From assembly GCA_003427395.1 (NCBI GenBank), contig BFEA01000221.1, positions 1,190,272 to 1,218,239 on the forward strand: a DNA stretch of 27,968 nt. Direction: 5' to 3'. This document shows, one piece after another, positions 1 to 8,640 of the stretch. Position 1 is the stretch's first letter. Every line of letters begins with the position of its first letter. The translations under genes were made by a program, and so were the position numbers. The notes under the pieces were generated by a model. It did no database searches and was not told the DNA's origin. It worked only from the letters and a program-made list of their open reading frames with translations. The stretch comes from Chara braunii (taxonomy: Eukaryota; Streptophyta; Charophyceae; Charales; Characeae).

Positions 1-2640
1 TCGGACTCAGGAGATAGGTGGTGAAAGACCGTACGAGCCAGGTAGTGGCTGGCTCCCTTCCGCACAGCAGGACCCGTCGGGCGGCCTCCGCCAACTCGCG
101 CAGGGGAGCGGAGGGGCGACGGGCATTAGGCATGAGGAGCAAGAAGGGGCATTGCGGGTGAGGTGAAGTGGCGGGGCACTGAGCTTGCCCGCGGACTGCC
201 CTCAGAGCGTAGGTTGTAGAAACCTGCAGCGGGGCAGCGCAGCAGAAGCTGGGTGCATGAGAAAGTAGAGTCGGGGGAGGCGGGCGACAGTCTGGGCGCA
301 GCGAGGAAGGAAAAGGAGCGACCGAACCTGGCCGCAGAGCAGTGCCGGGTCCATGTAGATGAAGGTTGGAGATGGCGGAGAAATCACTGAGGCGCAGCAA
401 GAGGGAGATAACTCGCGCGATACTCCACGGTGTTGGGTAAGGGGAGAATGGGTTTGGGGGGTTCCAGATGCGGCGGGTCAGTTGGTGATGTTAGTTTGGA
501 GAAGAGTTAGTGATATGGGAGTTGTTAGAGAAAGTCAGTGGGCGGAGTCATGGCGGGAGGGGGACGGGGAAGAAGGAAAATGGGTGTATCTCGCCCGATT
601 CTCGACGGATTTGGCCGAGGTGAAGTGTTAATATGAGGTTTAAGGGTGGGGCGAGTTAGATGAAGGGACTAGATTTGCCTGTAGGTTAGTAGATGGGGAG
701 TTGGAATAGAATAGAGCTGCGCGGAGGCTATGGTGGGAGGAGTTTGAAAAGAGTAGATTCCACCCGGACCTGCAGGGAAGTGGACGGGGAAAGAATCGAC
801 TCGAAGATTTTTGCATCGGGCGACTCTGTTCACCATATCAGAATTAGTATAGATTAGTAGATTGAGGGTTAGATGGGAAAAACGGGGAGCGGTGGTGTCG
901 GAGATGGCAGCATGGAGGAGAGAAATTTGAATGAACCTAAACGCGGATTCGCTCTAGTTGCATTCAAAAACGAGCAAAAGGAAGAATGTGTAGTTTAATC
1001 TATAGTGGACGGAATTGGGCGAGAAAGGAGTCTATCCGGGACCCCGACTAGCTTCAAGTCACGCACAAGAGCGGATGAAGAAAGTTCACCTTACTCGGTA
1101 AGCTCAAGCCGAGTCCTTGCCCGTAGTCAGGTAAACGCGGCATACGGTAGCGAGCTCGGCCTCGTTGGGTCGAAAAAGTGTTGTCGTCGCCATAACTCGG
1201 GCGTGCCGACTCGATCGACGGGCTGAGAGATGTTCGCTCTGCAGCTTAGCTACAGTAACAGGCGCAATTACCCGACCTCAGAACCCAATCTCCTAATCAT
1301 GCGGTCCGTAATTGGCAGTTGGGCGCCCCGCGGATCACGGCCTTATTCCGTTATTCACCGAGAGTGCAAACTGAGAACGAACTTCCACCATAGCACGGGC
1401 AAGTTCACCCCCTCTCCCTACTAACTCTTCCTACGCTAACTCTTATGCCAATCCGACCTCGGATCCGGGGTCGCCCGCCCCACTTCACGAGGCAGGAAGG
1501 AGCAAGGGTTGCGCGTGAAAAAGGATAGCTAGGATCAGAGAAAATGGGAGATTGCAGGCATAACCGTTGACCGGGACCGGGTTCATCCCGAGTGAATCTA
1601 GCTCAGCAAGAGGGGGGGGCATTGTCGAGACTTGAGGTGCTATGAGCGGACTGATTCGGACTGGCTGCCCGAGTCTTCATTATGGCGACCTTCGTTACCA
1701 CCGTTTGGACTGGATGTGCGGTATGGTTTGGCCTGTTTTGGGAGATGGGGCCGTTCGTCATGGCCAGTTAGGTGCTAGAGTAGTGTTACTATGTATCTGA
1801 GAAAGGCTGTGGAGCTGTCTGTTTGCCATTTGGGTTGGGGCGCCGTTTAGCCTGCTGTATGGGATAAGCAAGAACGAGCCACGCAAGCTCCAAGCTTATT
1901 AGCTTGACCGAAGCACTATCCCTCCCCCCATATTGGCTGGAGCGGCGAAAGACAAGATGCGGGTATGGAGAGTTACCGGTTGACCACTGCACTACACAAG
2001 TCTATCGGTCGGACTAGCGAGGGGGAGTTGCGGTGAATGCTTGCCTGGTCGGGGCCGTTGACTAGCTACATTGGGAAGACGGGGGAAAGACGCGAGGGGA
2101 AGTGAGGGGAGGAAGACTGTTGCGTACGGGGGAGGTTGCGTACGGGATGAGCTGTGTGCAGGATGGGTTGCATATCTGCAGGCTCACCTATTAGCCAGCA
2201 ACGTTGTTGTCGTCGAATAAATTAGCGGTAGGCCGACAGAAGGGAGTAGGCTTGGTTGTTTCCCGGCGCGCCGTTTAAACTTGCCTGACAGAGTACTTGG
2301 AGGGGGGCACCGAGCTTGCGAACTCACTTGTAGCCGCTACGTTTCGAGTCACATGTCTTGTAGAGGGGTTTGTGTAGAGAGAGGGGTCGTTGCTGCGAGT
2401 GGAAGGATCGACGAGAAGTCTACAGTTGGTGGTTGACTTCGGGTTGACTTCGGCAGTTTGACTTCAGAGTCGGCCAAGCGGTTGCATACGTTGGCTGCCA
2501 TTGCGGGGCCCTCAGGCGCGTGAAGATAACAAGGCCCTCTCGCGCGAGTCTGAGAGCACCTTTCCCGAATCTGAGAGACTTAATGATTTTCTCTCCTGTC
2601 CTTCTTATTCTAGATCTAGTCTGTCGGTTCGGAGAGGAAG
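1..2640. other. GC-rich stretch, no recognisable gene
   Basis: Every frame is open only over short distances (at most about 90 codons), and none of the translations resembles a family I know. Local structure is limited to a short inverted repeat CTCGG/CCGAG at 1094-1113, the direct repeat GTTGCGTACGGG near 2119 and 2136, a threefold GTTGACTTC-like repeat at 2430-2470, and abutting 8-bp palindromes at 2265-2280. It could be an old retroelement or intergenic DNA. I see no LTR ends, primer-binding site or splice-bounded exon series. Confidence 0.5.
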
Positions 2641-2903
2641 GCGGCAGGCNGGATTGCAACCNGTAATCCGCGCCAAGGCCTTTGTGGGAGGTTCGCCCCA
2701 CCGATTGCGGGAGCCCTGCCGGAACTCAGGAGGAGTTCTGGAGGNAGGGAATTGAGAGGTAATCATTTGCTTTCCTCTATATACCCTGGTATAACCCCTA
2801 CTTGTACGTCTTCCTATGTTGACTGAGTATACTNTATGCACCCCTATTTTGACCTTAGTTTGACTGGCAGGACACCACTCAGATTAAGTAAAGGAATGTG
2901 TGN

Positions 2904-2948
2904 ACAATCTCAGTTTCATTTTTTGTTGATTGNCTNAAGGNAGATTGT
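2904..2948 (+). repeat. Isolated 7-bp hairpin upstream of the hairpin array
   Basis: ACAATCT (2904-2910) is perfectly complementary to AGATTGT (2942-2948) across a 31-nt loop that contains three Ns. It sits about 75 bases before the first member of the main hairpin array but lacks that family's conserved loop. It may be chance or an aberrant relative. Confidence 0.3.
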
Positions 2949-3086
2949 GAACACAAGGGGTTGCATCTGGGGGAAGGGTGGGTGAAAGGTGGTTTTGCCT
3001 GAGGCTNACAGGGTCCTATGGNGTCAGACNAGTTCCATAAGATTGGACGGNCTGACNGCTGTGTTTATTTTTGAATTGCATGGAGA

Positions 3087-3120
3087 GTCAGACCAGTTCC
3101 ATAAGATTGGACGGTCTGAT
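3087..3120 (+). repeat. Best-preserved canonical hairpin of the array
   Basis: The left arm GTCAGACC (3087-3094) pairs with GGTCTGAT (3113-3120), the last pair being G-T. An unpaired A (3095) separates the outer stem from an inner stem in which G-T-CCA pairs with TGGAC around one bulged T. The apical loop is TAAGAT (3102-3107). The copy at 3023-3056 matches it apart from Ns. Confidence 0.75.
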
Positions 3121-3513
3121 TGCTCTGAATGGTGAGGGTTTGACTGTGGCGGACTTTTCAGGGGCCGAATCTGTACCATAANATTGGAGGGTTTGGTTGC
3201 CATGTTTGGTTNGGNTNTTGTTCTNTTTCTNTTNTTTTTGGTCGAGNAGGTCTGAGCAAGTCNATAAGATTGGACGGCTCANCNNCTTCCTGTTTCATTT
3301 TGAGGGACTAATTCTNGCTGAGGGCAGGGCATGTCCATAANATTGGACGACCTTGGACTCATGCCGCACACAGTGGATCAAAGAGAAACGGACCTGGCAA
3401 AGGACCAGATGTGTTCCATAAGATTGGACGGTCTGGCCCAATGCCNCGCACATGNTGGAACCCAAAAGNTTAAATTTTGGCTATATTTTATNTTATTCCA
3501 TTTATGAACAGGC

Positions 3514-3553
3514 TAGTCAGGCATGGGTTCCATAAGATTGGACGGCCTGGCTA
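3514..3553 (+). repeat. Longest-stem hairpin of the array
   Basis: TAGTCAGGC (3514-3522) pairs with GCCTGGCTA (3545-3553): nine consecutive pairs including one T-G. The arms differ in sequence from the 3087 copy, while the loop core CCATAAGATTGG is identical. That is the expected signature if pairing rather than sequence is what is kept. Confidence 0.75.
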
Positions 3554-3717
3554 TAGCTTATCATGAAGTGAAGAGAGTATGACTAAGAGTATAATTGAAG
3601 GTAACCTTGGTCAGGCTGGACCTTGTTCTAAGATGAACGGCTCATTNCTATGCCCNNCTTTTGAANACCAAGNTNAGAGAGGTATATATAATTTTGATAT
3701 TAAACAGTTCAGGGCNG

Positions 3718-3747
3718 TTGAGCCTTGTTCAAGGATGAACGGCTTAG
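3718..3747 (+). repeat. Divergent hairpin with wobble-rich stem
   Basis: TTGAGCC (3718-3724) pairs with GGCTTAG (3741-3747) with two G-T pairs. The inner stem has changed on both sides to GTTCA/TGAAC (3727-3731, 3736-3740). A sister copy at 3617-3644 has inner GTTC/GAAC around an unchanged TAAGAT loop and an outer stem with one mismatch. The simultaneous change of both inner strands relative to the canonical GTCCA/TGGAC is the clearest compensatory change in the array. Confidence 0.7.
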
Positions 3748-4150
3748 TCATATGCCCCAAAAGGAAGAGAGAAGTAGTTGTGCAACTTGTTCGTGTATAC
3801 TCAATGGTTGAGTCAGACAGGTTCCANANGATTGGACGNCTTGACTTTATGCNATGNGTAAGCTGGGTATAAGNGAATAAAGCATCGAGAGATTACGAAC
3901 TNTTGTTTGCCTAAGGTGATTTGGGTTGGTGAGGGTACTTACCTTTGTGGTTTGGCCTGCATGTGACTGAGTGAGGCTACTACTTGGTCTGAGTTTCAGT
4001 TTGACAGGTAGTTGCTTTAGAGGCTCGNCACGTGCTAGAGCGATAGGAGTTAGTTTCAATTCCTGCATTTTCTGAGCTAAGTTTTTTTACTTAGATCAAT
4101 TNTCGCNTTTTCTGANATTTTTTGCTATACTTGGCNTTGTATAAANTTTG

Positions 4151-4450
4151 GTAAGNTACTTTCTCTACGGGGAGCGCTGCCGAAATTTNTGCAAATCCAA
4201 GGAGTTAGTCAACTNTTGACNTTTCGAAGTTCAACTTGTCTAAAGTTCATATACGACTTAGTAAAAATNTGNAAAGTCCCNCTTTCTAAAGGGNGTGCTG
4301 CCCAATTNTTTTACTAATTCAGAGAGTTAGACAAAANTGGACTNTGGAAAGTCAAAGACTATTTNTGTTTTCATATTTNGGNANATATAAATTCTGAAAA
4401 GGCACTTTCCCTACGGGAAGCGCTGCCGAAATTTTCTTGATTTAGAGGAG
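4151..4450 (+). repeat. Three-copy tandem repeat, about 122-bp period, with hairpin core
   Basis: Three copies of a core resembling CTTTCCCTACGGGAAGCG start near 4159, 4281 and 4404. Each is followed by CTGCC, an AATTT-like tail and, about 20 bases later, GGAGTTAG or GAGAGTTAG. In copies 1 and 3 the core folds on a TAC loop: TTTCCC/GGGAAG in copy 3, and the wobble-rich TTTCTC/GGGGAG in copy 1. Copy 2 has CTTT/AAAG instead. Single Ns interrupt several positions. No coding potential. Confidence 0.65.
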
Positions 4451-4454
4451 TTAG

Positions 4455-5340
4455 ATTACATTTTGACAGGTGACGATGTTGGCAATCCACTCTGTATAGG
4501 GGAGATTATGTCAGGGTCTACCCTTGCTTTGGGCACTGCTTAAAGGTAGACTTAGGTCTAGTGAGCTAGGATGATTTGAGTGAAAATGTGTTATGGAGTT
4601 GTATTCTCCATACACTTATGATTTTAGCTGAGGATTGGTCTGTCATGTGTTACAGGTCCTCTTGATCGTTCGATTCAGGACTTAGGCTAGTTTCGTGTTG
4701 ATCCTACGAGGATCATCTTCTGTTATCACTGATAACAGGTCGGTTGTCGATTGGTCGGTTTACGATTCAACTCCAATTTACCCCTGCCACTCAACCTAAA
4801 GGCTTCAGCCTTGAGATTTAAATTATTTTGTTGTGTTTTTACCCGGACTTTATTGAATGGTTATCCAACAAAAGTACTGAGTATTTATTTAAGAGTTGCA
4901 CGAGTGAGGCTTGTATGGCTAAAGCGAGGGGTATGCGTGCGAGGAATGGCTGAAGTTGACCCGGTCTAGTGCGTGGACTTCTAGATGAATCTTTGATGTG
5001 ATTGCAGGTATGGTTGTGGTTCGGCTTCGGGATGTGACAGCCTGCGATTACATACTTATATGGCTGAGAGGAGCCCCAGTGTGACTGTGAGAAGTGATCG
5101 TCCTATATAAATAAGCCTTGTATATATATACTTATATGTGCCTTGGATACGCGCGCGGCTTACTGAGATCGTGCGCAGGGGTTAGCCAGATTATGGCTTG
5201 AGAGAAAAGGGAGACCCCCTGTTGTCCTTTGGTTTTTGGTATTTTTATAGTTGTACGTTGTTGACCGTGGCAGCCGTCAAAGTCAAACCCCTTGACTTTT
5301 GCCCAAGCCCGAAGTAGGACTTACCCCCAGGGGCGCAAGA
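4455..5340. other. Non-coding stretch with a TATA-like motif
   Basis: No recognisable ORF. A TATA-box-like TATATAAATAAG lies at 5104-5115, about 70 bases after a TGTGACAG at 5034 that could be the start of an LTR. I cannot find a matching second LTR, primer-binding site or polypurine tract, so this stays a weak promoter or solo-LTR suggestion. Confidence 0.3.
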
Positions 5341-5352
5341 AACGACTGCCAC

Positions 5353-5513
5353 CACAGGTATGGACCTGTGTACCACCCACTGTGCACAGAGTGCAGAAGA
5401 GGGTGTGTGGTCTTCAACCGCGCATGGCGGTTGTCCAGCGTCGAGAGATTAACCCTCAAGGCGCGTGTCAGCCGACACTTGAGTGTCGAATGCGACCCTC
5501 GAGATTAACGAGG
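5353..5513 (+). repeat. Cluster of short perfect hairpins
   Basis: Within 160 bases there are CACAGGT-ATGG-ACCTGTG (5353-5370), CAACCGC/GCGGTTG (5415-5433), GTGTC-AGCC-GACAC (5465-5478), CGACAC-TTGA-GTGTCG (5473-5488) and CCTCG/CGAGG around AGATTAA (5497-5513). The third and fourth share the GACAC strand and so exclude each other. The loop sequence AGATTAA also occurs at 5446-5452. Open frames across it are short and unrecognised. It could be a structured non-coding RNA or a hairpin-prone repeat. Confidence 0.5.
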
Positions 5514-5704
5514 ACCNCGCGAGTATGGGTACTACATGGTACGCCATCATTGCGACTGTTTGCGTACGCTTGTATTGCAAGTCGATATGCGTAGACCCTG
5601 CGTCCGCGTAGTTTTATACTAAGTTTCGCGCTCGACGCCTATCCAATTTCCGTCGGGAAGTTATGGGACGGCTACTGAAGGGACTAGGAGTGTTGTCGTA
5701 TTGT

Positions 5705-5726
5705 TTGATGTGTGTGTGTGTGTATT
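5705..5726 (+). repeat. Short GT microsatellite
   Basis: A run of TG dinucleotides sits in a T/G-rich segment just before the GC-rich dispersed element. Confidence 0.7.
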
Positions 5727-5929
5727 TTATTTTTGTGTTCGTAAAGTGGTGTGCGTGTGGTGTGTGGGATGCGTCCTAGTCGCAGCCCCCCAAGATGTCG
5801 GTTCGCATGCGGGTCCGATAGGCGTATTTCCGCGTGTGCCCTCTATGCTACAGCGAACGAGAAACGCCCTCGGCTGGTCCACATTTGTGATTGCAACCGA
5901 GTAGCTTTCGTACTGTGGACTGGTAGCTC

Positions 5930-6160
5930 GGCGGGGATATGCCCACCGAAGGGAGGTGACAGCTCCCGTAAGGTGGAGGTAAGTTGTGCCTCTCGTAGGC
6001 CCTATCCTGTCGTAGGGGCTCGCGAGAGGTATGGCTGGCGCACTCGGCCGGAGCGGCCTAAGGAAGCTCCATTTGCTTGTTCGTGACGAGGTTGGTCCAA
6101 CTCCTGCATGACGCGGCCGAGAGGGTCCCGCGCTGCCACGTGCGGTGCCGGACCGATGTG
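5930..6160 (+). repeat. Dispersed two-hairpin element, copy 1
   Basis: This copy begins near GGGGATATGCC and ends near GATGTGCCCGAC. Hairpin 1 is CCACC/GGTGG (5943-5947, 5972-5976) enclosing GGGAG/CTCCC (5951-5955, 5963-5967). A perfect 5' splice-site consensus AG|GTAAGT follows at 5977-5984. Hairpin 2 is CCTCTCG/CGAGAGG (5989-5995, 6023-6029) enclosing CCTAT/GTAGG. Downstream comes the shared block GGTATGGCTGGCGCACTCGG. Two further copies lie at 7783-7973 (minus) and 11056-11270 (plus). Translations of both strands retain some similarity between copies, which palindromes would produce anyway, so I do not call a protein. Confidence 0.65.
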
Positions 6161-6165
6161 CCCGA

Positions 6166-6570
6166 CACCGGGGGAAGGGGTCTAACTTTTTGGGTTCGAT
6201 GGATCCCCCTCCCCCGGCACTAGCATTCCAGTTTTGGCAAATCCCCCTTTTCATGAAAGGGGGGTCCCCAGGCACGTGACAAAAGGGTGGGTGTCCCTCC
6301 CCCAAAAACGTTGGACCATCTTCATCTAGGAAGTGAGAGGGAGGGGGGGGTCGATATTTCGGATTCGTTGGACCCTCTCCCAGCACGTCATGGGCAGCGG
6401 TCCGGAAGGATCAGGAATCATAGTATGCAACCTTGGGAGGGGTTCCGACACGATCTAAATCGACAGGCGAATCCCCAATACATTACGAGTATCTGAAGGG
6501 GAAAGGAGGAAGAAGGGTGTTGGCTACGACAAGTCGCTGTGATGCAATGTCACGTGGGACGTCTGGTAGA
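6166..6570. other. GC-rich stretch with a homopurine/homopyrimidine palindrome
   Basis: CCCCCTTT and AAAGGGGG (6243-6250, 6256-6263) form an 8-bp inverted repeat around TCATG. The stretch is otherwise made of C and G runs. The longest open frame in the window (minus, 5727-6386) runs through it, but its product is a Pro/Arg-rich, repeat-derived translation with no family resemblance, so no gene is called. Confidence 0.4.
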
Positions 6571-6645
6571 GTATATGGTGAGGGGATCAAGTCATCCGTT
6601 CCCCTATATTTTACATGGGGATTGATTTTTTATGAGAAGCGTAGA
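6560..6645 (+). repeat. Diverged outlying copy of the 8.6-11.0 kb tandem unit
   Basis: GGTGAGGGGATCAAGTC, TCCGTTCCCCTA and ACATGGGGATT are in the same order and spacing as the unit of the array that starts near 8640. A single distant copy 2 kb away suggests that the array once extended farther or that units are dispersed. Confidence 0.55.
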
Positions 6646-7099
6646 AAGGTCGTCTTTATGCAATACCACGTAGGATGTGTGACAGACTGACTAACGCGAA
6701 TTAGATTCCCCTCGATTCCATATCGGGGTCCAGATCCTTGCATTACGTTTGTAAACAGACGTCCGTTGAAATAACGGTTCACCTATAGTCACCGGTTGTG
6801 AAATATTTGTGCACCTTCAACAATAAAGAAACAAAATGCTCTTAAAGTGATAAAAAATATTCATTTCTACTATCGAAATGTGGATGGGAGTGACTCCTAC
6901 ATATTGACACTTTTTCAGGTGAAACATGCAGATATATATAGAGAACGCAAGACGGCGTGACAAAAACACTTGCAAAATGGTTAATAGAAGTAATTGCGGC
7001 AACGTAAAGAAAATAATATATTATCTTCGGTCCATTGCAAACACATAGAAAGAGAAGCATGGGGAGATATAAAGATAAAGTTACATAACGATGGTACAT
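6646..7099. other. A/T-rich non-coding stretch
   Basis: Only short open frames are present and I recognise none. No clear repeat structure. Confidence 0.4.
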
Positions 7100-7162
7100 A
7101 AAATGTGATAAAAGGTTAACTTCAAGAGCTTGGCGATGTTCATGTCATAAACGATCCTTCCC

Positions 7163-7237
<75 letters not shown>

Positions 7238-7670
7238 TGAGAGAGAGAGAGAGAGAGAGACCAATGCCACAACAAGGTGCAAACTTTTCACAATATTAAT
7301 GGATGTCCATCCATGGACTCGACAATATCGGTCTTCTCCACTTTAACGTTGTAAAAGATCATTCCCGATTTCATGAGCAAGAGAGAGAGAGAGAAATGAA
7401 AATGGCACAACAAGGTGCAAGCGTTTTCACAATGTTAATGGATGCTCATGCGTGAACGCGACAATATCGGTCTTGGTGACGTGAATATCGTAAAAGATTC
7501 ATCTCGATTCCATGAGAAAAAAAAAGAGAGTTGACAATGGCACAACAAGGTGCAAACTTTTTCACAATATTAATAGGTATTTATCCATGAACACAACAAT
7601 ATTGGTCTTCGCAACGCCAATATCATAAAACATGCATCAGGATTCCATGAGAGAGAGAGAGAGTGTATCT
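7100..7670 (+). repeat. Tandem repeat with about 120-140-bp units, each ending in a GA tract
   Basis: Units share ATGGCACAACAAGGTGCAA, TTTTCACAATRTTAATGGAT, CGACAATATCGGTCTT and GATTCCATGAG, and each closes with a purine tract. Full copies run at about 7261-7390, 7391-7520 and 7521-7665. A partial copy precedes the long GA run (7130-7163). The tract length differs sharply between units: about 96 bp in the first, 10-16 bp in the others, and mostly A in the third. So the microsatellite is a built-in part of the repeat that expands independently. Confidence 0.8.
7164..7260 (+). repeat. Long (GA)n microsatellite
   Basis: About 96 bases of GA, broken only by an AAA and a GTGA interruption. The Leu/Ser-rich minus-strand ORF over it is an artefact of the repeat. 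Confidence 0.95.
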
Positions 7671-7782
7671 GGTAGGTCACATGTCGACGCTTGACTATTA
7701 GGCAGTAGGACGTGGCAGGTGGTCCATTGGACGTGTGATTGAGTACTGGGCGTAGGGGGTTGTGAGCTGGCACGGAAAAGGA

Positions 7783-7973
7783 CGCTTGGAAACAACACAG
7801 AATAACCCCGCGAACCGCCGAGACGGCAGAGTTCACGTTGTCCCTTAGCCACTCTAGCCGGGTGTGCCAGTCATACTTCCCCTTAACCCCACGGTCCCCT
7901 ATGATAGGATAGGTTCCCGCGGGGCACAACTTACCTTTCCTAAGGGGTTGTCGCCACCCTTAGGGGCGTATCC
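7783..7973 (-). repeat. Dispersed two-hairpin element, copy 2 (minus strand)
   Basis: Read on the minus strand it begins GGATACGCC (7973-7965). Hairpin 1 is CCTAAGGG/CCCTTAGG. AG|GTAAGT follows (GTAAGT complement at 7929-7934), then hairpin 2 CCCCGCGG/CCGTGGGG (7917-7924, 7887-7894) with one G-U pair, enclosing CCTAT/ATAGG. The downstream block matches copy 1 (TATGACTGGCACACCCGG). Both stems differ in sequence from the other two copies yet remain paired. Confidence 0.65.
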
Positions 7974-8054
7974 TTATCGAGCTATTATGGCGAAGGGACG
8001 ACACGACCTCGGTCGTCTTGGAGGTTCGCGGGGTTATTTTGGGTCGTTCCCAAG
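7785..8054. repeat. Imperfect inverted repeat (foldback)
   Basis: The left arm 7785-7854, read on the minus strand, and the right arm 7979-8054, read on the plus strand, both contain AAGGGACRAC, then a GTCKTC/CGTCTC segment, then the near-identical block GGTTCGCGGGGTTATT, and end in TTYCCAAG. The spacer of about 124 bases is the hairpin part of copy 2 of the dispersed element. Both arms translate to a similar MAKG-RLGGSRGY peptide, which follows from the nucleotide duplication. Confidence 0.6.
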
Positions 8055-8059
8055 TTGTC

Positions 8060-8640
8060 TCATGTTTTGTTTTTGTTTAACTCATTTGTGACATGGTTGG
8101 GAGGGCGCTCGCCTCTTTCCGAAAAAGGCGGGAGCTTATGTGCTCGACAGCGTAGGGCCGTGACGCTGATGTGAGAGGGAAGGCAAAATGTGAAAAATGG
8201 TCGGATCGATTCCCAACACCCTGTCTATTATGATGAGTTGACGACCTATTGGTTTTCTTGCCCTTGTACGACCTTTTTTTCTGACCCAAGGGCGGGTGGC
8301 CCGGGTGGTACTAGGTCATTTTGGCCCACAAAAAAAACAATCGGTGTGATCATCAGTGAGGCTTTTCCTGATGTATTTTTTTTTTTCTCTAGTGAGTTCG
8401 CCTTTTTGGTTACTTGCGAACAAGTTCCCGTTCATCTACCTTCTAATATGGGATAAAAGAACGTTTTTCTTTTCTTCGCACCTCTGTCTGCTTCACGAAC
8501 AAATGTCTCTTCCTTCCACGTCCATATCTCGTTCCACATCCCTTTTCGTCATTGTCATTGTTTTTCTTTCGGCATTCCATTGCGGCACACATCCTTAGCG
8601 GATTTCCACCTGCATATCTCCAAACGGGACAACTTTAGTT
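8060..8640. other. Non-coding stretch, T-rich toward the end
   Basis: A hairpin combining GCTC/GAGC and GCCT/AGGC lies at 8107-8135. Otherwise there are short unrecognised open frames and T runs. Confidence 0.35.

Larger units (their letters stand above)
3023..3846 (+). repeat. Array of about ten hairpins with conserved loop and changing stems
   Basis: A motif close to GTTCCATAAGATTGGAC recurs at about 3031, 3096, 3174, 3260, 3333, 3413, 3528, 3625, 3727 and 3821, separated by 60-115 bases of otherwise unrelated sequence. Each copy is flanked by complementary arms that differ between copies: GTCAGACC/GGTCTGAT, CCGAATC/GGTTTGG, TGAGC/GCTCA, CAGGG/CCTTG, CCAGAT/GTCTGG, TAGTCAGGC/GCCTGGCTA, TTGAGCC/GGCTTAG, AGTCAG/TTGACT. 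Inside is a second short stem (GTCCA/TGGAC, or GTTC/GAAC in the last copies) closing a 6-nt loop TAAGAT. Most imperfect pairs are G-T on the plus strand, which would be G-U in a plus-strand RNA. No ORF spans the array. This is not a CRISPR: copies are not identical, spacing varies, and the host is eukaryotic. I know no named family for it. Confidence 0.8.

Noticed and set aside
3023-3846. CRISPR array
   Set aside because: Repeats are diverged, spacing is 60-115 bases, the context is eukaryotic with transposons and microsatellites, and there are no cas genes.
4660-4690. GTTCGATTC resembling a tRNA T loop
   Set aside because: No matching acceptor, D or anticodon arms upstream.
5034-5340. LTR of a Ty3/gypsy element starting TGTGACAG with a TATA box
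   Set aside because: No second copy, primer-binding site, polypurine tract or pol domain found in the window.
5727-6386. 219-codon minus-strand ORF, the longest in the window
   Set aside because: Pro/Arg-rich, antisense to the dispersed hairpin element and to a GT microsatellite, no family resemblance; openness follows from GC-rich, stop-poor composition.
8147-8224. tRNA-like segment: ACAGCGT/ACCCTGT ends and GGATCGATTCC resembling a B box
   Set aside because: No A box, no acceptable D or anticodon arm, a mismatch in the acceptor stem.
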